A stretch of 9,937 bases of DNA from an uncultured Porphyromonadaceae bacterium. GTDB lineage: Bacteria > Bacteroidota > Bacteroidia > Bacteroidales > Muribaculaceae. The stretch is taken from assembly GCA_900548705.1 (NCBI GenBank), contig URLF01000089.1:1-9937 (forward strand), in the 5' to 3' direction. The notes below the pieces were generated by a model. That model was not told the DNA's origin and did not search any database. It worked only from the letters and a program-made list of their open reading frames with translations. Made by a program: the position numbers and the translations under genes. Of this stretch, positions 1 through 6,401 are shown piece after piece (positions within the stretch are counted from its first letter, which is position 1; the number at the start of each line of letters is the position of its first letter).

Positions 1-24
1 CAACCTCCCCACCTCGGGGGACGA

Positions 25-110
25 TGGGAGTCCTGGGAGATTTGGGAAAACTGGGAGGATTGGGAAAACTGGGAAGATTGGGAGACTTGGGAATTATGGG
101 AGGGTGGGGA
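25..110. repeat. 9-bp tandem repeat array (TGGGA core)
   Basis: The core TGGGA recurs exactly every 9 bp at 25, 34, 43, 52, 61, 70, 79, 88 and 97, with a degenerate GGGGA at 106. The four bases between cores vary, mostly purine plus one or two T. Every GGG run is separated from the next by six bases, which fits the G3-N1-7 G-quadruplex pattern on the plus strand. The array starts about 30 bp past the stop codon of the Crp-like gene, so it lies in that gene's 3' region, with the C-rich strand in the mRNA. In one plus-strand frame it reads as a Leu-Gly-rich peptide, but nothing supports translation. Confidence 0.85.
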
Positions 111-140
111 GGTGAGAGGGGATGGTTTGATTGGGGGAAA

Positions 141-719
141 TTAGTATTTGTGGTTGCGGATGCGGTAGAGGGTTTCTTTTGTGAGGCCGAGGTAGGAGGC
201 AATTTGGGTTGCAGGGGCTGTCTCCAGGATGCGGGGATGGCGTTTGATGACCCACTGGTAGCGTTGGAGGGCATTGAGGGTCTGCATGACGTGGATACGT
301 TCTTCAAGGAAGCTTGTGTAGCGGATAAGGGCGGCGTTGAGAAACAGCAGGGAGGAGGTTGTCTCTATTGCTGTGGAGTCGATGAGGATGTCTTTGACTT
401 TGAGATGGGCGAGATATATGATTTCTGTCGGTTCGAGAAACTGTATGGCGATTGTGTCGGGATCATCTTTGATTGATTGCTGGGGAGCGATGATGAATTC
501 GTCATCGAAAGAGAAGGAGAGGGTGTGTTCCTTGCCTCCGCTGGTTACATAGACGCGGGCCGCTCCTCGTTTAATGTAGTAGCTGTAATGGGTAAGATTG
601 AAGGCTCCTCTGATGGTGTCGCCTTTTCTGAATGATTTTTCTTTCATAAGGCTCCGGAGGCTCGCTTCAATCTCAGGAGTCATTTTGGCGAAGGTCTTTA
701 TATGTTCTATGGGGTGCAT
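141..719 (-). CDS. Crp/Fnr-family transcriptional regulator
   Basis: This 192-residue protein has the layout of the short Bacteroidetes Crp/Fnr-like regulators. A cyclic-nucleotide-binding-like beta barrel covers roughly residues 5-110 (around FRKGDTIRGAF and YYIKRGAARVYV). A dimerisation helix follows at about 115-160, then a C-terminal helix-turn-helix at about 169-190 (TQIASYLGLTKETLYRIRN). The conserved cAMP phosphate-binding cassette is not recognisable, so the ligand is probably not cAMP; the effector is unknown. The ATG at 719 overlaps the end of the upstream small exported-protein gene by 13 nt, which argues for translational coupling. The protein ends just after the recognition helix, as is usual for this group. 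Family assignment is secure; regulon and ligand are unknown. Confidence 0.9.
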   Translation of the reverse strand: MHPIEHIKTFAKMTPEIEASLRSLMKEKSFRKGDTIRGAFNLTHYSYYIKRGAARVYVTSGGKEHTLSFSFDDEFIIAPQQSIKDDPDTIAIQFLEPTEIIYLAHLKVKDILIDSTAIETTSSLLFLNAALIRYTSFLEERIHVMQTLNALQRYQWVIKRHPRILETAPATQIASYLGLTKETLYRIRNHKY

Positions 720-1192
720 GGTCTGATATATAAGGTGTCGGTTTTTATTCTGATGTCGTATGGGCTGGCGGATTTGCGTGGACGTTCTCCCTTGACGTAA
801 TAATAGGTTTTCTGGGTGTCCCAGGATTTGATGTCGATGCGTCTTGTCTGTTTTGAGGGGATTTCTACAGGCTGCTTGATGCTGCGGTGATGGATTTGCC
901 TCCCGTTTGTGTCAAGATACTCTATTGAGAAGCTCAGGGCTGTTATCGTGGAGTCAGACAGGTTTTCTATGAATAAGGTTTCTTTCGTTGCCCGTAGTGT
1001 CTTCTCGTAGCCGCAAAAGCGAATCAGTCCATCGGTGGATGTGATGGTATCAGTGGGAGGAGTCGGCTCATCATGGTTCTGAACGGCAATCGGCTTCAGG
1101 TGTTTGCGGGTCGTGACAATCCTGTCGGCATTGATGGCCGAGGATATAGAGAGCATTGTCGCGATAATTGTCAGAAACCGTGGGGTATTCAT
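707..1192 (-). CDS. Small exported protein of unknown function (161 aa)
   Basis: The start at 1192 (MNTPRFLTIIATMLSISSAINA) gives a good type-I signal peptide; the same frame is open further upstream to 1303, but that stretch overlaps the preceding gene and lacks a signal. The mature part has a low-complexity, Pro/Thr-rich linker at about 38-52. A beta-rich domain follows at about 56-158, with alternating hydrophobic strands (ETLFIENLSDSTITALSFSI, then a segment near IDIKSWDTQKTYYYV). The central part resembles proteins that describe a covalent backbone decoration or FxLYD-like immunoglobulin fold, but I cannot assign a family. It begins 28 nt after the previous gene and overlaps the regulator gene by 13 nt, so the three genes are probably co-transcribed. 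It probably acts in the periplasm or outer surface. Confidence 0.75.
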   Translation of the reverse strand: MNTPRFLTIIATMLSISSAINADRIVTTRKHLKPIAVQNHDEPTPPTDTITSTDGLIRFCGYEKTLRATKETLFIENLSDSTITALSFSIEYLDTNGRQIHHRSIKQPVEIPSKQTRRIDIKSWDTQKTYYYVKGERPRKSASPYDIRIKTDTLYIRPCTP

Positions 1193-1220
1193 TTTGCAGG
1201 TGCGGGATATGATGTCTTTG

Positions 1221-1856
1221 TCAGAGGGAACGTGGATTCTGGGGGTTGTGGGGGACTGGCCATTTCTTGAGAAATCCATCGAGATCGCGGGGCGTTTCAT
1301 CACGCCATTTGATTGTTCCTCTGATCATGTAGGGGAGGAGTCGCCATGGATTGATTTCAATCCCTTTCCGAATCCCTTTCATCGTCATATGACCGTCATC
1401 AGGGAGGTGCAGGATGAATTGATGGGGGCTTGTGAGGGTTGAGCCTTTCCGGCGAGTGAATATGCGGGCATTGTAATAGTCGGGTTTCGCGGCAGGGGAA
1501 ATCCATCCCATCAGGGTGCCAGGTTGCAAGCTTGGGTCGGGATTGTCAAGCAGTATTATCAGCCATTGTTCGGCGAATGTCCTTTCATTTTCGGGAGGTG
1601 TGATGCCGGTTGCCATAATCCAGGCTTTGGCAGGCACGATTCCGACATTCGCGCCATCGGTTGTCGCTGACCATATGCCGCCGATTCTTCCATATCCCTC
1701 TTCGCGGCAGATGGCTCTCACAAGTGAGTCTACATCGATTCCTTTGAAGCTGACATTCTTTTCACCGGACGGCCGCGGAGATGCTGCTGCCGATGTCACA
1801 GGGAGCGATATGGATATGGTAAGAAACAGGATGGCGGAGAGTGACAGATGCTTCAT
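1221..1856 (-). CDS. Exported hypothetical protein (211 aa)
   Basis: The start at 1856 (MKHLSLSAILFLTISISLPVTSAAA) gives a clear signal peptide with a likely cleavage around residues 24-26. The frame stays open to 2018, but the extra 54 residues are Arg-rich, overlap the zinc-ribbon gene and are unlikely to be translated. The mature protein, about 185 residues, contains IWSATTDGANVGIVPAKAWI at about 61-80, a hydrophobic QWLIILLDNPDPSLQPGTLMGWISP segment at about 97-121, and a basic C-terminal part including MIRGTIKWRDETPRDLDGF at about 177-195. The composition resembles a conserved hypothetical protein found in gut Bacteroidales, but I recognise no catalytic motif. It is the first gene of the set ending in the Crp-like regulator. 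Confidence 0.75.
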   Translation of the reverse strand: MKHLSLSAILFLTISISLPVTSAAASPRPSGEKNVSFKGIDVDSLVRAICREEGYGRIGGIWSATTDGANVGIVPAKAWIMATGITPPENERTFAEQWLIILLDNPDPSLQPGTLMGWISPAAKPDYYNARIFTRRKGSTLTSPHQFILHLPDDGHMTMKGIRKGIEINPWRLLPYMIRGTIKWRDETPRDLDGFLKKWPVPHNPQNPRSL

Positions 1857-1868
1857 TGTGTAAAACAA

Positions 1869-1916
1869 GAGGTGTGGCCTGACGCGCCGGCTTATTCCGG
1901 GGAAAGGACACACCTC
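1869..1916 (-). terminator. Stem-loop between zinc-ribbon gene and exported-protein gene
   Basis: An 8-bp perfect stem (1869-1876 with 1909-1916) encloses a second small stem (CCGG 1887-1890 with CCGG 1897-1900). On the minus strand the structure is followed by the U-rich run TTGTTTTA, which ends a few bases before the start codon at 1856. It could terminate the aspS-nif3-zinc-ribbon transcript. Because it sits so close to the next start codon, it could also be a leader hairpin acting on that gene. No TAnnTTTG promoter is visible in the 113-nt gap. Confidence 0.5.
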
Positions 1917-1969
1917 CGTGGATTCTTTTGGTGTTAGTGTTGTGAGGATTTTGAGAGAGCGGGAAATCG

Positions 1970-2731
1970 TTATTCCTCGACGCCGGCGATAGCGGGATCG
2001 ACGAGGATACGGCCGCAATATTCACACACGATGATTTTCTTGCGCATCTTGATTTCGAGCTGCTTCTGGGGCGGGATGCGGTTGAAGCAACCTCCGCAGG
2101 CGTTACGCTGGATGTAAACGACTCCGAGACCGTTGCGGGCATTCTTGCGGATGCGCTTGAACGCGTTGAGTGTGCGGGTGTCAATCATCGGTTCGAGATC
2201 TTTGGCCTGCTGGCGCAGACGTTCCTCATCCTGACGGGTCTCGTTGACGATTTCCTCAAGCTCGGCACGCTTCTCGGCAAGAACATGCTCGGTGTCGGAA
2301 ATCTTTTCCTCGGTCACCTCGATGTCGCGTGTACGGTTGTCGATACTGCGGGTATATTCACCGATATGCTTCTCGCAAAGCTCGATTTCGAGGGTCTGGA
2401 ACTCGACTTCCTTTGACAGGAGGTCAAACTCGCGGTTGTTGCGCACATTGTCGAGCTGTTCCTTGTAGCGGGCGATTTTGTTTTGGGAATCGGCTATTTT
2501 CTCTTTTTCCTGGGCGAGTTTCTGACGCAGATTGTCGATGTCAGCCTTGAAGTTCGCGATACGGGTGCGGAGTCCTTCGAGGTTGTCCTCAAGGTCTTTT
2601 ACTTCGAGGGGCAGTTCGCCGCGTATGGTCTTGATGCGGTCGATTTCGGTCAGGACCGTCTGGAGCTTGTAGAGAGAGTTGAGACGGCTCTCGACAGAGA
2701 GGTTTTCAGATTTGTTCTTATCAGTGGCCAT
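1970..2731 (-). CDS. Coiled-coil protein with C-terminal C4 zinc ribbon (zf-RING_7 family)
   Basis: This 253-residue protein has a long, highly charged heptad-rich coiled coil at about residues 15-185. A zinc ribbon follows, with CGGC at 212-215 and CEYCG at 236-240, giving four Cys ligands. That architecture matches the zf-RING_7 family that includes Helicobacter HP0958/FlgZ, a coiled-coil hairpin protein with a nucleic-acid- or protein-binding zinc head. No flagellar genes are nearby, so the role here is unassigned; it may be RNA- or protein-binding. The start is placed at 2731 (MATDKNKSEN) because the 34 residues open upstream overlap the nif3 C-terminus and are not coiled coil. It lies 52 nt after the Nif3-like gene, an association I believe is common in Bacteroidetes. 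Confidence 0.88.
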   Translation of the reverse strand: MATDKNKSENLSVESRLNSLYKLQTVLTEIDRIKTIRGELPLEVKDLEDNLEGLRTRIANFKADIDNLRQKLAQEKEKIADSQNKIARYKEQLDNVRNNREFDLLSKEVEFQTLEIELCEKHIGEYTRSIDNRTRDIEVTEEKISDTEHVLAEKRAELEEIVNETRQDEERLRQQAKDLEPMIDTRTLNAFKRIRKNARNGLGVVYIQRNACGGCFNRIPPQKQLEIKMRKKIIVCEYCGRILVDPAIAGVEE

Positions 2732-2783
2732 GCTAAAAGATGGAAAATTTTTACAAAGTTGTGGAGAGGAATCCGGGGGCGCT

Positions 2784-3554
2784 TCAGAGATAAACGACCG
2801 GATTTCTCTCAACGGTTGATTTCCAGACTGCAAAGTTAGGAAATTTTTCAGAAATCACGCGATAAAAAATATCTTTTGTGCATTCTTCGGTCTCAAAATG
2901 CCCGGAGTCGACAAGCAAGATGTCATCGGCGTGGTCTATGAACTGGTTAAGCTTGCAGTCGGCGGTGACATAAGCCTGAGCGCCACGCGCAATCGCCAAG
3001 GGGATGAATTCGGCGGCCGCGCCACCGCATAGCCCGACACTCTTGACCATTAGGCCATCGAATGGCACCCTCGAGCATTTCACACAGTCCGCTCCGAATG
3101 AATCCTTGACCAGCCGTACAAACTCTTTCCATGGCAATGCAGCCGGAAGGTCGCCGATGACTCCGAGGCCGGAAGCGTCAAGCCCCTCCATATCTGTCAG
3201 ACCGAGGCGACGCCCCATTTCCCAGGATACTCCGGAGGGGGCACAGTCTGTGGCTGTGTGTGAGGAGTAGACCGCGATTCCATCACTGATGGCGAGGGCA
3301 ATAGAACGCTCTACACGGTCACGTCCGGTAATCTGCTTCACACCCTTGAACATGAGGGGGTGGTGGGACACAATCAGGTTGCATCCCTTCTCCTTGGCTT
3401 CCCGGATGATGTCAGGTGTGACATCGACACACAGAATCACCCCGGTGCATGTCGCGTCGGGGTCTCCGAGCTGCCATCCGGAGTTGTCCCAGCTCTCCTG
3501 GAGGGAGAGTGGGGCGAACTCTTCGATGGTGTCTGTTATTTCTCTGTTGGTCAT
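2784..3554 (-). CDS. Nif3-like dinuclear metal-centre protein
   Basis: The protein has 256 residues, and the family motifs are in order. SHHPLMFKG at 63-71 supplies His64 and His65. SSHTATDCAPSGV at 97-109 supplies His99 and Asp103. DSGHFETE at 216-223 supplies His219 and Glu223. These correspond to the two-metal site of the Nif3/YbgI hexamer. The biochemical role is still unsettled in the family (GTP cyclohydrolase I type 2-like annotation is historical). The length matches E. coli YbgI-type proteins rather than the longer form, with an inserted PII/CutA-like domain, that I associate with many Bacteroidetes. It starts 32 nt after aspS and is probably in the same transcript. The start at 3554 is the only sensible one: an in-frame ATG 24 nt upstream is cut off by TGA. 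Confidence 0.92.
   Translation of the reverse strand: MTNREITDTIEEFAPLSLQESWDNSGWQLGDPDATCTGVILCVDVTPDIIREAKEKGCNLIVSHHPLMFKGVKQITGRDRVERSIALAISDGIAVYSSHTATDCAPSGVSWEMGRRLGLTDMEGLDASGLGVIGDLPAALPWKEFVRLVKDSFGADCVKCSRVPFDGLMVKSVGLCGGAAAEFIPLAIARGAQAYVTADCKLNQFIDHADDILLVDSGHFETEECTKDIFYRVISEKFPNFAVWKSTVERNPVVYL
2831..2838 (-). promoter_or_regulatory. Possible internal -7 promoter box for the zinc-ribbon gene
   Basis: The minus strand reads TAACTTTG, a match to the Bacteroidetes -7 consensus TAnnTTTG, about 100 nt before the start at 2731. It lies inside the last codons of the Nif3-like gene, and no convincing -33 element is visible. It may be a chance match within coding sequence. Confidence 0.3.
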
Positions 3555-3582
3555 CGACTGTCAGGGTATGATGGTCATCGAC
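3548..3582. repeat. 11-bp direct repeat around the nif3-like start codon
   Basis: TGGTCATCGAC occurs at 3548-3558 and again at 3572-3582, exactly 24 bp apart. On the minus strand each copy contains GTCGATGACCA, so the start codon and second codon of the Nif3-like gene are duplicated just upstream. The upstream ATG is in frame and followed after five codons by TGA. Confidence 0.7.
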
Positions 3583-3586
3583 CTGA

Positions 3587-5347
3587 TTATTTTTCCTTGA
3601 GGTCAAGGGCAAGCTGCAGCTCGTCGAGCTGTTTCTGGTCGAGCGGAGCGGGAGCGTCGAGCATGACATCACGCCCGGAGTTGTTCTTCGGGAAAGCCAT
3701 GCAGTCGCGGATAGAGTCGAGTCCGGCGAAAAGGCTTACCCAGCGGTCGAGACCGTAGGCGAGACCTCCGTGAGGGGGCGCGCCATATTTGAAGGCATTC
3801 ATCAGGAAGCCGAACTGCTCCTGGGCTTTCTCCGGAGTGAATCCGAGAATCTCGAACATCTTTGCCTGCAGGGCCGAGTCGTGGATACGAATCGAGCCGC
3901 CGCCGACCTCGACACCGTTGACCACCATATCGTAGGCATCGGCGCGAACCTCCTCGGGCTTTGTGTCGAGCAAGGGTATATCCTCATCCTTGGGATGGGT
4001 GAAAGGATGGTGCATGGCCATAAGACGCTGTTCCTCGTCGGACCATTCGAACATGGGGAAATCAACGACCCAAAGACAGGCGAATTTGTTTTTGTCGCGC
4101 AGACCGAGGCGGCTGCCCATCTCAAGGCGCAGCTCGCAGAGCTGTTTGCGGGTCTTCATCGCGTCGTCGCCGGAGAGAATCAGTATGAGGTCGCCAGGCT
4201 CGGCTCCGAAAGCCTGCTTCATCTGCTGAAGCACTTCCTGGGAATAGAACTTGTCAACGGAAGACTTAACTGTGCCGTCCGGTTCGACGCGGGCATATAC
4301 CATACCCTTCGCGCCGATTTGCGGACGTTTTACGAAATCGGTAAGCTGGTCGAGCTGTTTGCGTGTGTAACCGGCTGCCCCCTTGGCGCAGATACCGCCG
4401 ATGTAGGCTGCATTGTCGAACACTCCGAAGCCGTGGCCTTTGAGGATCTCCATCAGTTCCACGAACTCCATTCCGAAACGCAGGTCGGGTTTGTCAGAAC
4501 CGTAAAGGCGCATAGCCTCGGCCCACGGCATACGGATGAATGGCTCATTGAGTTCAACACCGCGCAATTCCTTGAAGAGATGTTTCGCCATACCTTCGAA
4601 GAGGGAGATGACATCCTCCTGGTTGACATAGCTCATCTCGCAGTCAATCTGGGTGAACTCAGGCTGACGGTCGGCGCGGAGGTCTTCGTCGCGGAAACAT
4701 TTCACAATCTGGAAATAGCGGTCCATACCGGAAACCATCAGCAGCTGTTTGAGTGTCTGCGGGGACTGGGGGAGAGCATAGAACTGTCCAGGATTCATGC
4801 GGGAGGGAACCACGAAGTCGCGTGCGCCCTCGGGAGTGGAGCCGACGAGCATCGGTGTCTCGATTTCGAGGAAACCCTGCGAGTCGAGATAGCGGCGCAC
4901 CTCCATAGTCATCTTGTGGCGCAGTTCGAGATTCTTGCGCACACAGGGACGACGCAGGTCGAGATAACGGAACTTCATCCTCAGGTCATCTCCGCCATCG
5001 GTCTCATCCTCAATGGTGAACGGGGGGATTTCAGCCGGATTCAATACCTTCAGGGAGCCTGCGATGATTTCAATCTCGCCGGTGGGAAGAGCCGGGTTCT
5101 TGGCCGAACGCTCGGCCACCTTTCCGGTCACCTGTACCACATATTCGCGTCCAAGATGATTTGCCTGTTCGCAAAGAGAGGCGTTGTCGGCGTTGTTGAA
5201 AACAATCTGGGTCAAGCCGTAGCGGTCACGAAGGTCGATGAAGGTCATGCCCCCCATCTTGCGAGACCTCTGTACCCATCCGGCGAGAGTCACCTCTTTG
5301 CCGGCATCGGCAAGCCTTAACTCGCCGCAGGTGTTAGTCCTGTACAT
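3587..5347 (-). CDS. aspS: Aspartyl-tRNA synthetase
   Basis: This 586-residue class II synthetase of the bacterial AspRS type charges tRNA-Asp with aspartate in the cytoplasm. An N-terminal OB-fold anticodon-binding domain spans about 1-105. Motif 1 and the aspartate pocket are around FLEIETPMLVGSTPEGARDF (159-178). Motif 2 is around FRDEDLRADRQPEFTQID (218-235). The bacterial GAD insertion lies at roughly 300-420. Motif 3 is near the C-terminus (GGLAYGLDRWVSLFAG). Length is normal. In the OB fold, position 31 is Met rather than His, and a Lys is present in SAKNPALPTG. From memory of the discriminating versus non-discriminating literature, this leans towards a discriminating enzyme, but this is tentative. 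The start at 5347 gives the canonical MYRTNTCGEL N-terminus. It heads the aspS-nif3-zinc-ribbon block. Confidence 0.98.
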   Translation of the reverse strand: MYRTNTCGELRLADAGKEVTLAGWVQRSRKMGGMTFIDLRDRYGLTQIVFNNADNASLCEQANHLGREYVVQVTGKVAERSAKNPALPTGEIEIIAGSLKVLNPAEIPPFTIEDETDGGDDLRMKFRYLDLRRPCVRKNLELRHKMTMEVRRYLDSQGFLEIETPMLVGSTPEGARDFVVPSRMNPGQFYALPQSPQTLKQLLMVSGMDRYFQIVKCFRDEDLRADRQPEFTQIDCEMSYVNQEDVISLFEGMAKHLFKELRGVELNEPFIRMPWAEAMRLYGSDKPDLRFGMEFVELMEILKGHGFGVFDNAAYIGGICAKGAAGYTRKQLDQLTDFVKRPQIGAKGMVYARVEPDGTVKSSVDKFYSQEVLQQMKQAFGAEPGDLILILSGDDAMKTRKQLCELRLEMGSRLGLRDKNKFACLWVVDFPMFEWSDEEQRLMAMHHPFTHPKDEDIPLLDTKPEEVRADAYDMVVNGVEVGGGSIRIHDSALQAKMFEILGFTPEKAQEQFGFLMNAFKYGAPPHGGLAYGLDRWVSLFAGLDSIRDCMAFPKNNSGRDVMLDAPAPLDQKQLDELQLALDLKEK

Positions 5348-5383
5348 GGTTTTATGCTTCGAATTGGATTAGTTAACTATGTC

Positions 5384-5414
5384 AAAAAGCCGTCACCGTC
5401 ATAGAGGTGACAGC
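5384..5414 (-). terminator. Intrinsic-terminator-like hairpin in the aspS leader
   Basis: On the minus strand, GCTGTCACC (5414-5406) pairs with GGTGACGGC (5397-5389) in a 9-bp stem with one G-U pair and an 8-nt loop. It is followed immediately by five T residues (5388-5384). It lies between the predicted aspS promoter and the aspS start codon. It either ends read-through from the small gene at 5546-5917 or works as an attenuator in the aspS leader. Confidence 0.6.
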
Positions 5415-5425
5415 AAAGCTTGACG

Positions 5426-5433
5426 CAAAGTTA
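5426..5433 (-). promoter_or_regulatory. Bacteroidetes -7 promoter box upstream of aspS
   Basis: The minus strand reads TAACTTTG, matching TAnnTTTG, about 79 nt before the aspS start codon and in non-coding DNA. The predicted transcription start is near 5420. A clear TTTG -33 element at the usual spacing is not evident. No alternative TAnnTTTG box lies closer to the gene. Confidence 0.55.
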
Positions 5434-5545
5434 CGCAGAAAATCGCAAACTCGGTCATCTATCGCTGGAAAAGTTTAAGAAGTTGTGGCAGTCTTTGTGT
5501 AAGTAGGTAGTCCTACCCCTATGGCCGTCAAATTTCAAGATGGTT

Positions 5546-5917
5546 TTATTGTGGAGAGAGAATCGATTTGACCCTGTCGATGAATGTGGGCCCGATATCC
5601 TTGAGGTGAACATGGACCGAACCGTCCTCTTTCGATATGAAGATTATCGAGGAATGCAACACTATGGCCACCGCTTCGTCAAATTCGATTATGGCGTGTA
5701 TATGGCTCACGGGTATGGAGTGGAAAGGGGAGGAGGATTCTATGGAGTTTATGACCAGCTGGTCGCCGTCGATTTCGATGGCGGTCTCGATAGGCACTTT
5801 CTCAAACAGAAGTGGTATATCAAGTTCATCAGGCGACGCCGGCCGCTTTCTGAATTTCTTGTAGATGGAGTCTATGACTTTCTTTTGGATCATACTTTTG
5901 ATAGATTTAAAGCTCAA
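5546..5917 (-). CDS. Small hypothetical protein (about 115-123 aa)
   Basis: The frame encodes a protein with a basic N-terminal segment (about residues 1-27, KKVIDSIYKKFRKRP). An alternating hydrophobic beta-rich body follows (VPIETAIEIDGDQLVINSI, then HIHAIIEFDEAVAIVLHSSIIFI), and the end is amphipathic. This resembles a small PH-like or beta-barrel domain, but no family can be named. There is no signal peptide. The longest start is TTG at 5917 (123 aa); ATG at 5893 would give 115 aa. It is a stand-alone gene with its own predicted promoter near 6022, followed about 130 nt later by the terminator-like hairpin at 5384-5414. An overlapping plus-strand frame is also open across the region, but the promoter and hairpin signals favour the minus strand. 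Existence is likely but not certain. Confidence 0.6.
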   Translation of the reverse strand: MSFKSIKSMIQKKVIDSIYKKFRKRPASPDELDIPLLFEKVPIETAIEIDGDQLVINSIESSSPFHSIPVSHIHAIIEFDEAVAIVLHSSIIFISKEDGSVHVHLKDIGPTFIDRVKSILSPQ

Positions 5918-5920
5918 GAT

Positions 5921-5941
5921 AAAAAGAGGGAATCACTCCCT
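5921..5941 (-). terminator. Weak hairpin plus U-run in the leader of the small hypothetical gene
   Basis: On the minus strand AGGGA (5941-5937) pairs with TCCCT (5931-5927) around a 5-nt loop, followed by C and five T residues (5925-5921). The stem is only 5 bp. It overlaps the end of a six-codon in-frame mini-ORF (ATG at 5953, TGA at 5935-5933) just upstream of the TTG start. It could be an attenuator or coincidence. Confidence 0.3.
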
Positions 5942-6021
5942 GGTTTTACTCATGTCTCAATCCCGGAGGTGGTCTGACCCCCTTGTCTGATTATAAAACC
6001 ATCAAGAGTCACTAATTGTTG

Positions 6022-6029
6022 CAAAGTTA
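6022..6029 (-). promoter_or_regulatory. Bacteroidetes -7 promoter box for the small hypothetical gene
   Basis: The minus strand reads TAACTTTG (TAnnTTTG consensus) preceded by a very AT-rich stretch. It predicts a transcript starting near 6015 and a leader of roughly 100 nt before the start at 5917. No obvious -33 TTTG is seen. It points away from the plus-strand promoter at 6394. Confidence 0.5.
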
Positions 6030-6205
6030 ATAAAAATATCCATTTATATAATATGTATTTCACAATAAATCTACCAGGAGGAGAGGGTGGAAATAGGAGC
6101 ATACTATTGATATGAGATTATGGAGGTGAAGCAGTGATTATCCGAGTCGCAAGTCAGGAAATATGGCCGGTGTAGAAAAATAACCAGTGCTTAACAATGT
6201 AACTT

Positions 6206-6265
6206 ATTGATAATCAATGCTTTTCCGACAGCGGCGTAGACAATTTTGTAATTAATTGATAATCA
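6206..6265. repeat. Two copies of ATTGATAATCA
   Basis: ATTGATAATCA occurs at 6206-6216 and 6255-6265, 49 bp apart. The first copy extends to a 13-bp perfect palindrome (ATTGATAATCAAT, 6206-6218). The pair lies in AT-rich non-coding DNA between the two divergent predicted promoters, so it could be a regulator-binding pair. No protein-binding assignment is possible. The rest of 6030-6390 shows nothing else I can support. Confidence 0.5.
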
Positions 6266-6393
6266 GCAAAGTAAGCCGGAGATAGATTTTTGGAATCTTG
6301 CAGTTTGTAGATGGCTTGTAATCAGGATGTTGCAAGCGAATGACGTTAGGTTTTTCACGGGCTGCCTTTTAGGCATATGGCTCAGGATTTTCG

Positions 6394-6401
6394 TAAATTT
6401 G
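6394..6401 (+). promoter_or_regulatory. Bacteroidetes -7 promoter box for the structured RNA
   Basis: The plus strand reads TAAATTTG, matching TAnnTTTG. It predicts a start near 6405-6408, immediately before the structured region that ends in a hairpin and T-rich run. A small palindrome, TGCCT-TTT-AGGCA at 6363-6375, sits in the -33 area. A consensus -33 TTTG is not clear. Confidence 0.45.

Noticed and set aside
1..140. CRISPR-like array
   Set aside because: The repeat unit is 9 bp with a 5-bp core and 4-bp variable part; there are no spacer-sized inserts and no cas genes.
24..476. Plus-strand frame starting in the 9-bp repeat array (Gly-Leu repeat peptide)
   Set aside because: The Gly-Leu repeat is the translation of a 9-bp DNA repeat, and the remainder is antisense to the Crp-like gene.
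1857..2018. Arg-rich N-terminal extension of the 211-aa exported protein
   Set aside because: It overlaps the zinc-ribbon gene, would bury the signal peptide internally, and contains the intergenic stem-loop.
2732..2833. 34-residue N-terminal extension of the zinc-ribbon protein
   Set aside because: It lies largely over the nif3-like C-terminus and gap; the ATG at 2731 begins the typical charged N-terminus.
3770..5320. Long plus-strand open frame (516 codons) opposite aspS
   Set aside because: It is antisense to a full-length, motif-complete aspartyl-tRNA synthetase; its product has no recognisable domain and reflects codon bias of the real gene.
5503..5516. Small hairpin GTAGG-TAGT-CCTAC downstream of the small hypothetical gene
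   Set aside because: It is only 5 bp with no T-run on the minus strand; too weak to call a terminator.
5540..5977. Plus-strand open frame of 145 codons opposite the small hypothetical gene
   Set aside because: The minus-strand frame has a -7 box upstream, a hairpin downstream and a more protein-like composition; the plus frame has neither a promoter nor a terminator. Some doubt remains.
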